A stretch of DNA of 37,000 bases from Actinomycetes bacterium. GTDB lineage: Bacteria > Actinomycetota > Thermoleophilia > BMS3ABIN01. The notes under the pieces are model-generated. The model worked only from the letters and a program-made list of their open reading frames with translations. It was not told the DNA's origin and did not search any database. The position numbers and the translations under genes were made by a program. Location of the stretch: assembly GCA_021791195.1 (NCBI GenBank), contig JAJYXB010000015.1:25001-62000 (forward strand), in the 5' to 3' direction. Every line of letters starts with the position of its first letter. Positions within the stretch are counted from its first letter, which is position 1. Positions 1-9,007 of this stretch are shown piece by piece.

Positions 1-457
<457 letters not shown>

Positions 458-1219
458 CTATTTGCGCAGTACGAGCAGGGCGCCGCCGTCGTTGGCGGGT
501 GGCACCGTGTGTAACCGCATCAGCAGAGGCGCCAGCAGCGGCGAGAGGTGCCAGATCACCCGATTGCGGATGCCACCAGCGAGAGGCAGCGGCCGGTACG
601 CTACTTTCTTCCCAAAAGAAAACTGGTCATCAAAATATATCAGCTCGGCCACGCCCAGGCCGCTGGCGGCGACCAGCCGTGAATGGATGGCGTCGCTGTC
701 GTAGCGGCGCTGATAGCCGAACTGGCTCTCGCCTTCGTAGAACACCGGCGAATAGGGTACGGTGATGATCATGGAGCCGCCCGGTTTCAGCACCCGGGCA
801 AATTCGGCGACCGCCTTCATGTCGGCGTCGCCGGCGAGATATTCCAGGCTGGAAACCGCAGAGACGCGGTCGAAGCTGCCATCCTCGAACGGCAGATCGC
901 CGGCGCTGGCGATCCGGACCTCGATATTGCTCAGATCGAGCTTGGGAATGAAATCCTCGGTGTAGCCCAGCGATGCTTCATTCGCGTCGACTACCGTGAA
1001 GCTGGCGTTGGTATGACGCGCGGCCAGGTAGAGAGCGAAGATGCTGTAGTCGCCGCCGCCGACGTCGAGCACGCGGTCGCCGGCCTGGATCTGCAGCCGC
1101 GTTGACGCCAGCGAATACTCGATCGACCGCGAGTAGTCTACCCCGCGAAAAAACGGCCCGGGTCCCAGCCGGGCCTGAAAGATGTAGTAATCGAGTGACA
1201 GTTCCAGCTGTCGAATCAT
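458..1219 (-). CDS. Class I SAM-dependent methyltransferase, substrate unknown
   Basis: A 253-residue Rossmann-fold methyltransferase. Motif I is VLDVGGGDYSIFAL at about residues 50-63, followed by the acidic end of beta 2 (VVDANEAS) and a motif IV-like VSAVSSLEYL near residue 122. A post-motif KPGGSMIITVPY at about residues 145-156 is typical of small-molecule or UbiE/Methyltransf_11-type enzymes. The substrate cannot be read from the sequence. It sits between tyrS (75 bp downstream) and the NIF3-family gene (31 bp upstream) in the same orientation and is probably cotranscribed with them. The ATG at 1219 has only a G-rich stretch upstream, so the start is moderately sure. Confidence 0.8.
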   Translation of the reverse strand: MIRQLELSLDYYIFQARLGPGPFFRGVDYSRSIEYSLASTRLQIQAGDRVLDVGGGDYSIFALYLAARHTNASFTVVDANEASLGYTEDFIPKLDLSNIEVRIASAGDLPFEDGSFDRVSAVSSLEYLAGDADMKAVAEFARVLKPGGSMIITVPYSPVFYEGESQFGYQRRYDSDAIHSRLVAASGLGVAELIYFDDQFSFGKKVAYRPLPLAGGIRNRVIWHLSPLLAPLLMRLHTVPPANDGGALLVLRK

Positions 1220-1250
1220 GTTTGCCCCATTGCGGCGCTGGGCCCTCTTC

Positions 1251-2216
1251 CTATTTTTTCTTTACCCGGCTGACGCGGATGAAACCGGAGCAGGGGATGA
1301 CCTCCACGCCTTTCTTCTCCAGCTCGTCCACGAACAGGTTGATGCCGATGGAGTCGCTGGCGTCGTGGCCGGCGATGACCACGTTGAGCTTGCTCTTTTC
1401 CGCTTCTTCCCGGTTCTTCTCGCTGATGTGCATGCCTACCAGCGTGCCCACGCCCGCGTCGGCCAGCTTGGAGATCGCCTCAGCGGGGCCGCCGGTGCCG
1501 CCGGTCATGTCCACCAGGACCTTGCCGGCACGCCGGTGCTTGCTGCCGACGACGATCGTCGGGCCGGCGTTCCCGCGCGCGGCGCAGCGATACTCAGGGA
1601 TGCCCTTCAGTTCCTTGACGATGTCATCGAGAGTCAGGCCGTCGCCCTTGCGGTCGAAATGCTTTTGCAGAAAACCGTTGACGAGATTGTCGCACGGCGT
1701 GTGCACGCACATGAATGGCAGCTCCAGCAGGCGGGCGGTATCAACCGGTCGCTGGTGGTTGAGCGGCAGCAGGCTGCGCATGACCTCGCCCTGGCGCCCC
1801 TCCAGCACCGCCTCGCCGATGTTGATGGGAACGCCCTCGGCATGCCAGATGTCGGCCTGCACGCCCATGACGTCCGCCAGCGCCGCCAGGCTCTTGCCCT
1901 CAGGGTGATGCGACATCACCAGGTCGATCTTCATCCCGCGCTCGCGCAGGCGGTCGGCCAGGAGCATCTCCTGCGCCTCCATGTCGACGCCGGCCAGGAT
2001 CGAACCCACCTCGGTTTTGGGATCGCCGTTGAGGATGCGCGTGTCGGCAAAAGGATTGGTCAGCCGGTCGGTGTCGAAATCCTCGCGGTCGTCGCCCTCC
2101 AGTTTGTCATACGCCTCTTTCTGCTTCTTCAGCAGCCGCTCTACCTCGCGCTTGCCCCGCGGGTCGGCCTTGATGCCCAACCCGACCGCCAGCTCGTAAA
2201 CTTCCTGCAATTTCAT
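1251..2216 (-). CDS. NIF3-family dinuclear-metal-centre protein
   Basis: A 321-residue protein of the NIF3 (NGG1p-interacting factor 3-like) family, a conserved hexameric fold with a dinuclear metal site and no settled biochemical role. The metal-binding motif MSHHPEG is at about residues 100-106. The C-terminal signature VVIAGHDASDSIGINLFVDELE at about residues 280-301 carries the second His and the acidic ligands. A charged N-terminal segment of about 60 residues (KREVERLLKKQKEAYDKLEG) precedes the core. The start ATG at 2216 has a good AAAGGAG site 7 bases upstream. The gene begins 110 bases inside the 3' end of the mpg reading frame, so the two are probably translationally coupled. Confidence 0.82.
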   Translation of the reverse strand: MKLQEVYELAVGLGIKADPRGKREVERLLKKQKEAYDKLEGDDREDFDTDRLTNPFADTRILNGDPKTEVGSILAGVDMEAQEMLLADRLRERGMKIDLVMSHHPEGKSLAALADVMGVQADIWHAEGVPINIGEAVLEGRQGEVMRSLLPLNHQRPVDTARLLELPFMCVHTPCDNLVNGFLQKHFDRKGDGLTLDDIVKELKGIPEYRCAARGNAGPTIVVGSKHRRAGKVLVDMTGGTGGPAEAISKLADAGVGTLVGMHISEKNREEAEKSKLNVVIAGHDASDSIGINLFVDELEKKGVEVIPCSGFIRVSRVKKK

Positions 2217-2817
2217 GCGCCCGCTCCTTTCGCGTCAGTTTCCGCGACAGAAATCCACTGTCCGCGGCACAGTACCGCCACTCTCGCCTGGTCCCGACGC
2301 TGATCCCGATCCTCGGCGTCGATACTATTGCCGGTTCCTGCCAATCGGCTTGCGGCCGGCATACCTTGAGGCTGCCGCGAAAAACTGGTATCCCGTAATG
2401 TGACAGGTCCACACCCAGCGCCGCCGCCAGCTTGCCGGGGCCGTTGCACAGCTGCGGGATCTGCCGCACCGGCGCGCGGCGGGCCAGCATCGCCTCAATG
2501 CCGTCCGTCGGCTCCAGCGCCCTGATGAGGACCCCCGCGGGGCTGCCCTCCTCCTCGGAAACGATGTTGAGCAGGTGGTGCATCCCGTAGGTGAAGTATA
2601 CATATGCCCTGCCGGGCGGACCAAACATCACCCGGTTGCGCGCCGTCATGCCCCGGCTGGCATGACAAGCCGGATCATCGCGGCTGTAAGCCTCGGTTTC
2701 GACAATAATGCCGCCAACCCCTGCATGCAGGAGTTTGCAGCCTATCAGTTCCCGCGCCACCTGACGGACATCACGGGCATAAAAGGACTCGGGCAGGACC
2801 TGGGACTTGCTTGCCAA
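2107..2817 (-). CDS. mpg: 3-methyladenine DNA glycosylase (AAG/MPG family)
   Basis: Base-excision repair glycosylase that removes alkylated purines. Family features in order: the N-terminal LARELIGCKLL-like segment, IIVETEAYSRDDPACHASRGMT at about residues 37-58 (contains the catalytic Glu of the VETEAY motif), MFGPPGRAYVYFTYGMHHLLNIV at about residues 64-86, and CNGPGKLAAALG near residue 124. The start is a TTG at 2817 with a strong GGGAGG site 8 bases upstream that overlaps the argH stop. The family normally ends shortly after the W-R-Y/F motif, here near residue 182. The frame runs on for about 50 residues, the last 36 reading an alternative frame of the NIF3 gene. That tail is probably not functional sequence; a lost stop codon is the simplest explanation. 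Confidence 0.9.
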   Translation of the reverse strand: MASKSQVLPESFYARDVRQVARELIGCKLLHAGVGGIIVETEAYSRDDPACHASRGMTARNRVMFGPPGRAYVYFTYGMHHLLNIVSEEEGSPAGVLIRALEPTDGIEAMLARRAPVRQIPQLCNGPGKLAAALGVDLSHYGIPVFRGSLKVCRPQADWQEPAIVSTPRIGISVGTRREWRYCAADSGFLSRKLTRKERAHEIAGSLRAGGRVGHQGRPAGQARGRAAAEEAERGV

Positions 2818-2820
2818 CGT

Positions 2821-4251
2821 CTATGCCTCCCGCAGCTCCTCCGCTGCCTGCCGCAGACCGGCCAGCCTCGCGGCAGCCGCTTCAAGCTGAGCCCTAACGC
2901 GCTCCGGAGCCGTGCCGCCATAACTCTGTTTGCGCGCCAGCGCCGCCTCGAGGTCGACGGCATCGTAGTAGCCCTGGTCGAAACGGGGCGACTCTGCCTG
3001 CAGCTCCCCTATACTCAGGTCCTTGAGCAGCCGGTTCTCGCCGATGCATTTTTTCACCAGCCGGCCGACGATGCGGTGCGCGTCGCGGAAAGCCACCCCC
3101 CGGGTGACCAGGTAATCGGCCACGTCCGTGGCCAGCGCGAAGCTCGCTTCGGCGGCTGCGCGCATACGCGCGGCGTCGAACTTCAGCGAACGGGTCATCT
3201 CGGCCGCCACCGGGATGACAAGCAGCAGGATGTCGGTGGTGTCGAAAACGTAGATTTTGTCTTCCTGCATGTCCTTGTTATATGCCAGCGGCAGTCCCGC
3301 CATCAGCGAGATCAGCCCCTGATGATTGGCGGCCACCCTGGCGGCCTTGGCCCGCATCAGTTCACACGCGTCCGGATTTTTCTTCTGCGGCATGATGCTG
3401 GAGCCGGAGGTGAACTCATCCGCGATCTCCACGAAGCCGAACTCCTGGCTTGACCACAGAATCAGCTCCGCGGCCAGCCGCGACAGGTGTATGCTCATGC
3501 TGGCGGCAGCGGCCAGATAGTCCAGAGCGAAGTCGCGGTTGGAGACGTCGTCGATGGAGTTGGCGCCCGGGTGGGTGAAACCGAGTTCGGACGCCACCTG
3601 TTCCCGCTTGACAGGATAGTTGACGCCTGCCAGCGCTCCGGCGCCCAGCGGCATCGCCGCCGTAGCCTCGATCACGCGCAGAAAGCGGCCGCAGTCGCGG
3701 CCGAACATCTCGAAATATGCCAGCAGATGGTGGGCCAGCAGCACCGGCTGCGCCCGCTGCAGGTGCGTGTATCCGGGTAAAACCGCCTCACCGGCGGCCT
3801 CGGCCTGCTCCAGCAGCGCCTCCTGCAGCACCACCAGGTCGCTGAAGTGCTGCCGTGCCTGGTCGCGAACAAACAGCGCCAGACCGGTGGCCACCTGATC
3901 GTTGCGGCTGCGGGCGGTGTGCAGCTTCTTGCCCACGTCGCCGGCGATCTCGATCAGCCGTTTCTCAACGGCGGTGTGGATGTCTTCGTCGGCCAGCTGG
4001 AAATCAAACTGTCCCTGGGCGATCTCGGCCATGATCTGGCCCAGGCCCATCTCGATCTCGCCGAATTCCTCAATTGTTAATACGCCGATGTCCGACAGCA
4101 TGCGCGCATGGGCGATCGAGCCCTGGATATCGTAGGGCGCCAGCCGCCAGTCGAACGTGATCGACGCGTTCAGCTGCTGGAACAGCTGGTGCGGCGGCTT
4201 CTCGAAGCGGCCGGACCAGAAATTGGCGTTCTCTCCGTCCTCTGTCATCAT
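2821..4251 (-). CDS. argH: Argininosuccinate lyase
   Basis: Splits argininosuccinate into arginine and fumarate, the last step of arginine synthesis. The product is 476 residues, normal for the family. Visible motifs are the N-terminal LWSGRF-type segment (FWSGRFEKPP), HTARSRNDQ at residues 111-119, YTHLQRAQP at 161-169 with the family His, and the fumarase-superfamily signature GSSIMPQKKNPD at 283-294 with the mobile-loop Ser. The start at 4251 is the first of two tandem ATGs behind GGAAAG; the argG stop TGA overlaps the second ATG, so translation is coupled. The same frame stays open upstream to 5001, but that part is antisense-type shadow over argG. It is the last arg gene of the operon. 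Confidence 0.97.
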   Translation of the reverse strand: MMTEDGENANFWSGRFEKPPHQLFQQLNASITFDWRLAPYDIQGSIAHARMLSDIGVLTIEEFGEIEMGLGQIMAEIAQGQFDFQLADEDIHTAVEKRLIEIAGDVGKKLHTARSRNDQVATGLALFVRDQARQHFSDLVVLQEALLEQAEAAGEAVLPGYTHLQRAQPVLLAHHLLAYFEMFGRDCGRFLRVIEATAAMPLGAGALAGVNYPVKREQVASELGFTHPGANSIDDVSNRDFALDYLAAAASMSIHLSRLAAELILWSSQEFGFVEIADEFTSGSSIMPQKKNPDACELMRAKAARVAANHQGLISLMAGLPLAYNKDMQEDKIYVFDTTDILLLVIPVAAEMTRSLKFDAARMRAAAEASFALATDVADYLVTRGVAFRDAHRIVGRLVKKCIGENRLLKDLSIGELQAESPRFDQGYYDAVDLEAALARKQSYGGTAPERVRAQLEAAAARLAGLRQAAEELREA

Positions 4252-5444
4252 CTTTCTTTCCGGGCCCAGACCTCGAGCGGCAGGCCAAAGAGCTCGCAAA
4301 ATCCTTTGGCGGCCTCGTGGCTGAAGATATCGCCGCCGCCATACGTGGCCAGGCCGAGGTCGTAGAGCGAATTGGCCGATTTGCGGCCCACGACCTTGCA
4401 GGAGCCCTTGTAATATTTGAGCCGGACAGTGCCAGATACGCGCCGCTGCGTCTCTTCCATGAACGCCCTGAGCGCCACCATCAGCGGATCGAACCAGCCG
4501 CCGTTGTACAGCATGTCGGCGAATTTCCGCTCCAGCGAGCGCTTGAAGTGCGACAGATCGCGCGGCAACACCAGATCCTCCAGATCGCGGTGAGCCATGA
4601 TCAGCGCCAGCGCGCCGGGCGTTTCGTAGACTTCCCGCGACTTGATGCCCACCAGCCGGTTCTCGATCATGTCGATGCGGCCGAAGCCATGCGCGGCGCC
4701 GATCCCGTCCACGCGGTCGATCAGGTCGACCATGGGCATCTCGCTGCCATTCAGCGACACCGGCTCGCCGGCTTCGAAACCGATCTCGAGGTAGGCGGGC
4801 TCGTCGGGAGCGGCCTCCGGAGCGCAGGTAACGGCGTAAGCGTCCCCGGGCGGCTCCTGCCACGGATCCTCCAGCGGACCGCATTCGACCGCGCGCCCCC
4901 ACAGGTTCTCGTCGATGCTGTACGGCGAATCTTTCTTCAGCGGCACAGGGATATCGTGGGCGACGGCGTACTCCAACGCCTGCTCGCGGGTCATCCCCCA
5001 TTCCCGGGCGGGAGCCAGAATCTCCAGCGAGGGATCAAGCGCGCGGATACCCAGGTCGAAGCGCACCTGGTCGTTTCCCTTGGCGGTGCAGCCGTGAGCC
5101 ACCGCGACCGCGCCCGCCTTGTGCGCCACCCCGACCAGCAGCTTGCAGATCAGCGGCCGCGACAGGGCGCTCACCAGCGGGTACCTCTCCTCGTAAAGGG
5201 CGTTGGCCGCCAGCGACGGCAGCACGAAATCATGGGCGAATTCCTCGCGGGCATCGATCACGATCGACTCGGCGGCGCCGATGGAGAGCGCTTTCTGGCG
5301 CAGCTCTTCCAGCCGGCTGGCGCGGCCGGCGTCCACCAGCACCGCGATCGCCTCCAGGCCATATTTCTCCTTCAGCCAGGCGATCATCACCGAAGTGTCC
5401 AGCCCGCCGGAATATGCCAGTACGACTTTCTTGTCTTCGTTCAT
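4248..5444 (-). CDS. argG: Argininosuccinate synthase
   Basis: ATP-dependent condensation of citrulline with aspartate. The product is 398 residues. The PP-loop LAYSGGLDTSV is at about residues 9-19. Further family stretches are AHGCTAKGNDQVRFD (about 116-130), GFGRIDMIENRLVGIKSREVYE and YYKGSCKVVGRKSANSLYD near the C-terminus. The ATG at 5444 is preferred over the in-frame GTG at 5453 because GAGGTG lies 6 bases before it. Its stop overlaps the argH start (ATGATGA), and argR ends 44 bp upstream. One segment, PWQEPPGDAYAVTCAPEAAPDEP, is the usual variable loop. Confidence 0.97.
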   Translation of the reverse strand: MNEDKKVVLAYSGGLDTSVMIAWLKEKYGLEAIAVLVDAGRASRLEELRQKALSIGAAESIVIDAREEFAHDFVLPSLAANALYEERYPLVSALSRPLICKLLVGVAHKAGAVAVAHGCTAKGNDQVRFDLGIRALDPSLEILAPAREWGMTREQALEYAVAHDIPVPLKKDSPYSIDENLWGRAVECGPLEDPWQEPPGDAYAVTCAPEAAPDEPAYLEIGFEAGEPVSLNGSEMPMVDLIDRVDGIGAAHGFGRIDMIENRLVGIKSREVYETPGALALIMAHRDLEDLVLPRDLSHFKRSLERKFADMLYNGGWFDPLMVALRAFMEETQRRVSGTVRLKYYKGSCKVVGRKSANSLYDLGLATYGGGDIFSHEAAKGFCELFGLPLEVWARKER

Positions 5445-5488
5445 TTCAGGCACCTCAATGCTCTGGTTTTGCCTTTGTGCCGCGTGCG

Positions 5489-5953
5489 TCAGCCGCGCTC
5501 GCGCGCGATGCGGGAGAGCCGGCTTGCCATCTTTCTTGCCTCGGCGCTGTCGGCCATGACCAGCAGCACCGTGTCGTCCCCGGCCACCGTGCCGATTATG
5601 TCGGGATGCTCGAACTCGTCCAGCGCCCGCCCCACGGTCGGCGCCGTTCCCGGCTCCGATCTGATAACCACCATGTTCTGGGCGCTCTGCCAGCGGGCAT
5701 CCGATTCCCGCAATACCCGGCCCAGGATCTCGCGCGGGTTGCGCAGCTCGCGTGGCGGCGGAATCTCGAACCGCGTCCGGCCCTGCCCATCGGCTCCCTT
5801 GCGCGCGCCCAGCTCGCGCAGGTCGCGCGAGACGGTCGCCTGGGTGACCTCACAGCCCAGCTTTGCCAGCGCCGCCACCAGTTCGGACTGGGTTGATAGA
5901 CTTCGCTGCCGGACAAGCGTCTCGATCAGCTGCTTTCGTTCACGCTTTCGCAT
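5489..5953 (-). CDS. argR: Arginine repressor
   Basis: Arginine-responsive transcriptional regulator, hexameric in known homologues, expected to bind ARG boxes such as those at 10325-10382. The product is 154 residues. The N-terminal winged helix-turn-helix carries TQATVSRDLRELGA at residues 37-50, with the recognition helix typical of ArgR/AhrC. The C-terminal oligomerisation and arginine-binding domain contains IIGTVAGDDTVLLVMAD near residues 119-135, with the conserved Asp pair. The start ATG at 5953 lies 14 bases inside the argF 3' end. Position between argF and argG is the standard actinobacterial order. Confidence 0.95.
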   Translation of the reverse strand: MRKRERKQLIETLVRQRSLSTQSELVAALAKLGCEVTQATVSRDLRELGARKGADGQGRTRFEIPPPRELRNPREILGRVLRESDARWQSAQNMVVIRSEPGTAPTVGRALDEFEHPDIIGTVAGDDTVLLVMADSAEARKMASRLSRIARERG

Positions 5954-6854
5954 CGCCCATCAGCAGTTTCAGCAGCTCCTTCTGCGCATGCAGCCGGTTT
6001 TCCGCCTGCTGGAAAACGATCGACTGGGGCCCGTCCATCACGTCCGCGGCAATCTCTTCGCCACGGTGCGCCGGCAGGCAGTGCATGACTTTGCAATCCG
6101 GTTTCGCCAGCGAAAGCAGCCGGGTGTCGATATGGTACGGCTCCAGCCGCGTCTTCTTCTCGGGAACCTTTTGCTGCCCCATGCTGAACCAGACATCAGT
6201 GTAAAGGAAGTCGGCGCCTTGCGCGGCTTCCAGGGGATCGGTGATAACCTCGACCGTGGCGCCGCTGGCCTCGGCCAGCTTGCGCGCTTCCGCCACCGCC
6301 CAGTCCGGCGGAGCCAGCTCCGGCGGCGTGCAGGCGACGACATGAGCGCCGACCATGGCGCAGATATTTATCAGTGAGACCGCGACGTTGTTGCCGTCGC
6401 CAAAATATGCGACTTTCACCGCCGCCAGATCTTCGTGGTGCTCGGATATCGTCATCAGGTCCGACAGCGCCTGGCAGGGATGCCGCTCGTCAGTAAGGCC
6501 GTTGATGACCGGCACGGTGGCGACGGCGGCAAACTGTTCCAGGTCCCGCTGGCTGAACGTGCGGATGACCACACCGCTCAGATAACCGGAAAGGATGCGC
6601 GCCGTGTCCTCGATCGTCTCGCCGCGCCCCAGCTGCATCTCGCTCTCGCTGAGGAACATGGCGTGCCCGCCCAACTCGTAGGCGGCCACGGTGAAAGAGG
6701 CGCGTGTGCGCGTCGAGGGCTTGGAGAAGATCATCCCCATCACCTTGCCCGCGAGCGCGGCCGACCGCTCGCCCTTGTGACTTATGGCGGCGTCGATCAG
6801 GGCGAGCGTCTCCTCCCTGGTAAGGTCGCTGACTTTCAGGTAGTGCCGTGGCAT
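5940..6854 (-). CDS. argF: Ornithine carbamoyltransferase
   Basis: Makes citrulline from ornithine and carbamoyl phosphate. The product is 304 residues. The carbamoyl-phosphate-binding motif SKPSTRTR is at residues 44-51, HPCQ at 125-128, and the ornithine-side HCLPAHRG near 262. These assign an anabolic OTCase rather than aspartate carbamoyltransferase. Start chosen at the ATG at 6854, which overlaps the argD stop by one base (TGATG) behind AAGGTG; the in-frame GTG at 6857 is the alternative. The gene overlaps argR by 14 bases, consistent with coupled translation in the arg operon. Confidence 0.97.
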   Translation of the reverse strand: MPRHYLKVSDLTREETLALIDAAISHKGERSAALAGKVMGMIFSKPSTRTRASFTVAAYELGGHAMFLSESEMQLGRGETIEDTARILSGYLSGVVIRTFSQRDLEQFAAVATVPVINGLTDERHPCQALSDLMTISEHHEDLAAVKVAYFGDGNNVAVSLINICAMVGAHVVACTPPELAPPDWAVAEARKLAEASGATVEVITDPLEAAQGADFLYTDVWFSMGQQKVPEKKTRLEPYHIDTRLLSLAKPDCKVMHCLPAHRGEEIAADVMDGPQSIVFQQAENRLHAQKELLKLLMGDAKA

Positions 6855-8044
6855 CACATCATCACCTTGAGCGTAGTTGTAAGGAATTCGACCACCTGGT
6901 CGATCATCCTCTCCTCCACGATCAGCGGCGGCAGGAACCGGATGGTGCCGGCGGCGATACTGTTAAGGATTATCCTGTGCTCAAGCGCCCGGGACACGAC
7001 CTCGGCCGCCAGCGGCCGCGGCAGATCGATGGCCAGCATCAGCCCCATCCCCCGGACCTCGGTGACCAGTCCAGCCTGCTCAAGCTCACGCAGACGGGCC
7101 AGCATGTACTGGCCTTTTGCCGCCACCCCCTCGATAAAGCCCGGCGCGGTCAGCTCGCCGAAAACAGCGACACCCGCGGCGCACGGCACCGGACCGCCGC
7201 CGAAAGTGGTCGCGTGCGTGCCCGGTTCCAGCACATCAGCGTAAGCCGGGGCGGCCACGGCGGCGCCGATGGGCAGCGCCCCGCCCAGGCTCTTGGCCAG
7301 GGTCATGACATCAGGTTCAACACCGAAGTGCTGGTATGCGAACAGTTTGCCCGTCCGCCCCAGTCCTGTTTGCACCTCGTCGAAAATCAGCAGCGCATCG
7401 TGCTTCCGGGTCAGCTCCCGCGCAACCTCCACAAACTCTTTTGCCAGCGGATGCACCCCGCCTTCACCCTGCACCGGCTCCAGCATGATGGCGCAGACGC
7501 TCTCGTCCATGGCGCCTGCCAGCGCCACCACGTCGTTGGCCGGCACGTAGGTGAAGCCGGGCAGCAATGGCTTGAAGGGCGCCTGCTTCGCCGGCTGCGC
7601 GGTCGCAGTCAGCGTGGCCATGGTGCGCCCGTGAAAACCGCCTTCCAGGGTGATGATGCGGTGCTTGCCCGCGCCGCCGGTTTCGTGGCCCAGCTTGCGG
7701 GCCAGCTTGATGGCGCACTCATTGGCTTCGGCGCCGCTGTTGGCGAAGAAGACTTTCCCCCCGATGCTGGTTTCCGAGATTAGCCGCGCCAGCTCGGCCC
7801 CCGGCTCGGTGTAATAAAGGTTACAGGTATGGATCAGCTGCGCCACCTGGCGCTGCACCGCGGTCACCACCGCGGGATGGCAATGGCCCAGGTTGTTGAT
7901 CGACAGGCCGGAGACGAAATCAAGATACCGCTCGCCCTGCCGGTCGTAGAGATAGCACCCCTCGCCACGCACGAAAGCCACCGGCTGGCGGCCATAAGTC
8001 GGCATCACATACTTGTCATATTCGGCGAAAATATCCATCGTCAT
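6854..8044 (-). CDS. argD: Acetylornithine aminotransferase
   Basis: PLP-dependent class III aminotransferase converting N-acetylglutamate semialdehyde to N-acetylornithine. The product is 396 residues. Motifs are FANSGAEANECAIKLARK (about 99-116, phosphate-binding turn), LIFDEVQTGLGRTG (about 219-232, the Asp that contacts the PLP ring nitrogen) and MTLAKSLGGALPIGA (about 247-261, with the Schiff-base Lys). The start ATG at 8044 lies directly downstream of a 27-bp inverted repeat, and the nearest SD-like sequence (AGGAAAG) is inside the right-hand arm of that repeat, too far away to act normally. Initiation may therefore depend on coupling or on folding of the hairpin. Confidence 0.96.
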   Translation of the reverse strand: MTMDIFAEYDKYVMPTYGRQPVAFVRGEGCYLYDRQGERYLDFVSGLSINNLGHCHPAVVTAVQRQVAQLIHTCNLYYTEPGAELARLISETSIGGKVFFANSGAEANECAIKLARKLGHETGGAGKHRIITLEGGFHGRTMATLTATAQPAKQAPFKPLLPGFTYVPANDVVALAGAMDESVCAIMLEPVQGEGGVHPLAKEFVEVARELTRKHDALLIFDEVQTGLGRTGKLFAYQHFGVEPDVMTLAKSLGGALPIGAAVAAPAYADVLEPGTHATTFGGGPVPCAAGVAVFGELTAPGFIEGVAAKGQYMLARLRELEQAGLVTEVRGMGLMLAIDLPRPLAAEVVSRALEHRIILNSIAAGTIRFLPPLIVEERMIDQVVEFLTTTLKVMM

Positions 8045-8048
8045 TTTG

Positions 8049-8125
8049 GGGACGTTGCTTTCCTAACGTTCCTAATTATGAATTGATCCTTTTCTATTTT
8101 AGGAACGTTAGGAAAGCAACGTCCC
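8049..8125. repeat. Perfect 27-bp inverted repeat between argB and argD
   Basis: The arms at 8049-8075 and 8099-8125 are exact reverse complements over 27 bp, separated by a 23-base AT-rich loop. The outward end of each arm begins GGGACGTTGCTTTCC. The argB stop codon (8110-8108) and its last five or six codons lie in one arm, and the argD ATG lies 5 bases beyond the other. Length, perfection and position inside an operon suggest a REP/MITE-like mobile hairpin rather than a terminator; there is no T-run after it. On RNA it would form a very stable stem-loop that could alter argB/argD expression ratio or mRNA processing. Confidence 0.9.
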
Positions 8126-8995
8126 TGTGATCTTGGTGCCAATGCCCTCTCGCGTGAATATCTCCAGCAGGACCGCGTGCGGCACCCGGCCGTCGATGAT
8201 ATGGGCGCTGCGCACCCCGCCGGCGAGCGTCCGCGACACCGCCCGCAGTTTGGGAATCATTCCCTTCGAAGCCACACCTGAAGCCATCATCTGCTCCACT
8301 TCGGCGGCCGAGCACTGCGAGATCAGCGAATCGGGCTGCTCGATATCCGCGTAGAGGCCCTCGACATCAGTGAGAAAGATGGCCTTCTCCGCGCCCAGAG
8401 CGACGGCCAGATCGGCGGCGACCTCGTCGGCGTTGATATTGTAGCTGGTGCCGGCCTCGTCCGCGCCGACCGACGCGACCACGGGGATGAAATCCGCTCC
8501 CAGATTTTCCAGCACCGCGGTGTTGATGTTGAGGATGCGTCCCACCTGACCGATGTCCTGCTCCCGGCCCGATGCGTCGGTGACGACCCGCTTTTCCGCC
8601 ACGATCAGGCGGCCGTCGTCGCCGCCCAGCCCCACGGCGGGCACCCCGTGCTGGTTGATCAGCGCCACCACTTCCTTGTTGACCTTGCCCACCAGCACCA
8701 TCTTGGCCAGCTCCATCGTCGCCTCGTCGGTGACCCGCAGCCCCTGGACGAACCTGACTTCCATGGAAAGTTTCTTCATGTAGGTGTTGATATCCGGACC
8801 GCCGCCGTGGACAATCACCGGATTCATGCCAACATATTTCAGCAGGGCGATGTCGGTGGCGAAACCTTCCTTGAGATCGTCGCTTTTCATGGCGCTGCCG
8901 CCGTACTTGATCACCACCGTCTTGCCGGAGAACTGCTTGATGTAAGGCAGCGCTTCCAGCAGGATGCTGACCCGTTTTTGATGCTGATCCGTCAT
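8108..8995 (-). CDS. argB: Acetylglutamate kinase
   Basis: Phosphorylates N-acetylglutamate. The product is 295 residues. The amino-acid-kinase fold is shown by TVVIKYGGSAM (about 26-36), MNPVIVHGGGPDIN (about 57-70), VGLGGDDGRL near 127, and the C-terminal HIIDGRVPHAVLLEIFTREGIGT. The long N-terminal helix (RVSILLEALPYIKQF) is the type seen in arginine-sensitive hexameric NAGKs, so feedback inhibition by arginine is likely, as expected in a cyclic pathway with ArgJ. The start ATG at 8995 has GGTGG upstream. The stop codon and final residues GTLLS are encoded by the inverted repeat at 8099-8125, which may have replaced the original tail. Confidence 0.96.
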   Translation of the reverse strand: MTDQHQKRVSILLEALPYIKQFSGKTVVIKYGGSAMKSDDLKEGFATDIALLKYVGMNPVIVHGGGPDINTYMKKLSMEVRFVQGLRVTDEATMELAKMVLVGKVNKEVVALINQHGVPAVGLGGDDGRLIVAEKRVVTDASGREQDIGQVGRILNINTAVLENLGADFIPVVASVGADEAGTSYNINADEVAADLAVALGAEKAIFLTDVEGLYADIEQPDSLISQCSAAEVEQMMASGVASKGMIPKLRAVSRTLAGGVRSAHIIDGRVPHAVLLEIFTREGIGTKITGTLLS

Positions 8996-9007
8996 AGTGC
9001 CACCCGG

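Noticed and set aside
2821-5001. argH frame extended upstream to give 726 codons
   Set aside because: The added N-terminal 250 residues overlap argG in another frame and show no similarity; the tandem ATG at 4251 with SD is the true start.
4317-6377. Long plus-strand open frame of 686 codons opposite argG, argR and argF
   Set aside because: It is an antisense shadow of GC-rich coding DNA; composition is Arg/Gln/His-rich with no domain, and the minus strand carries unmistakable genes.
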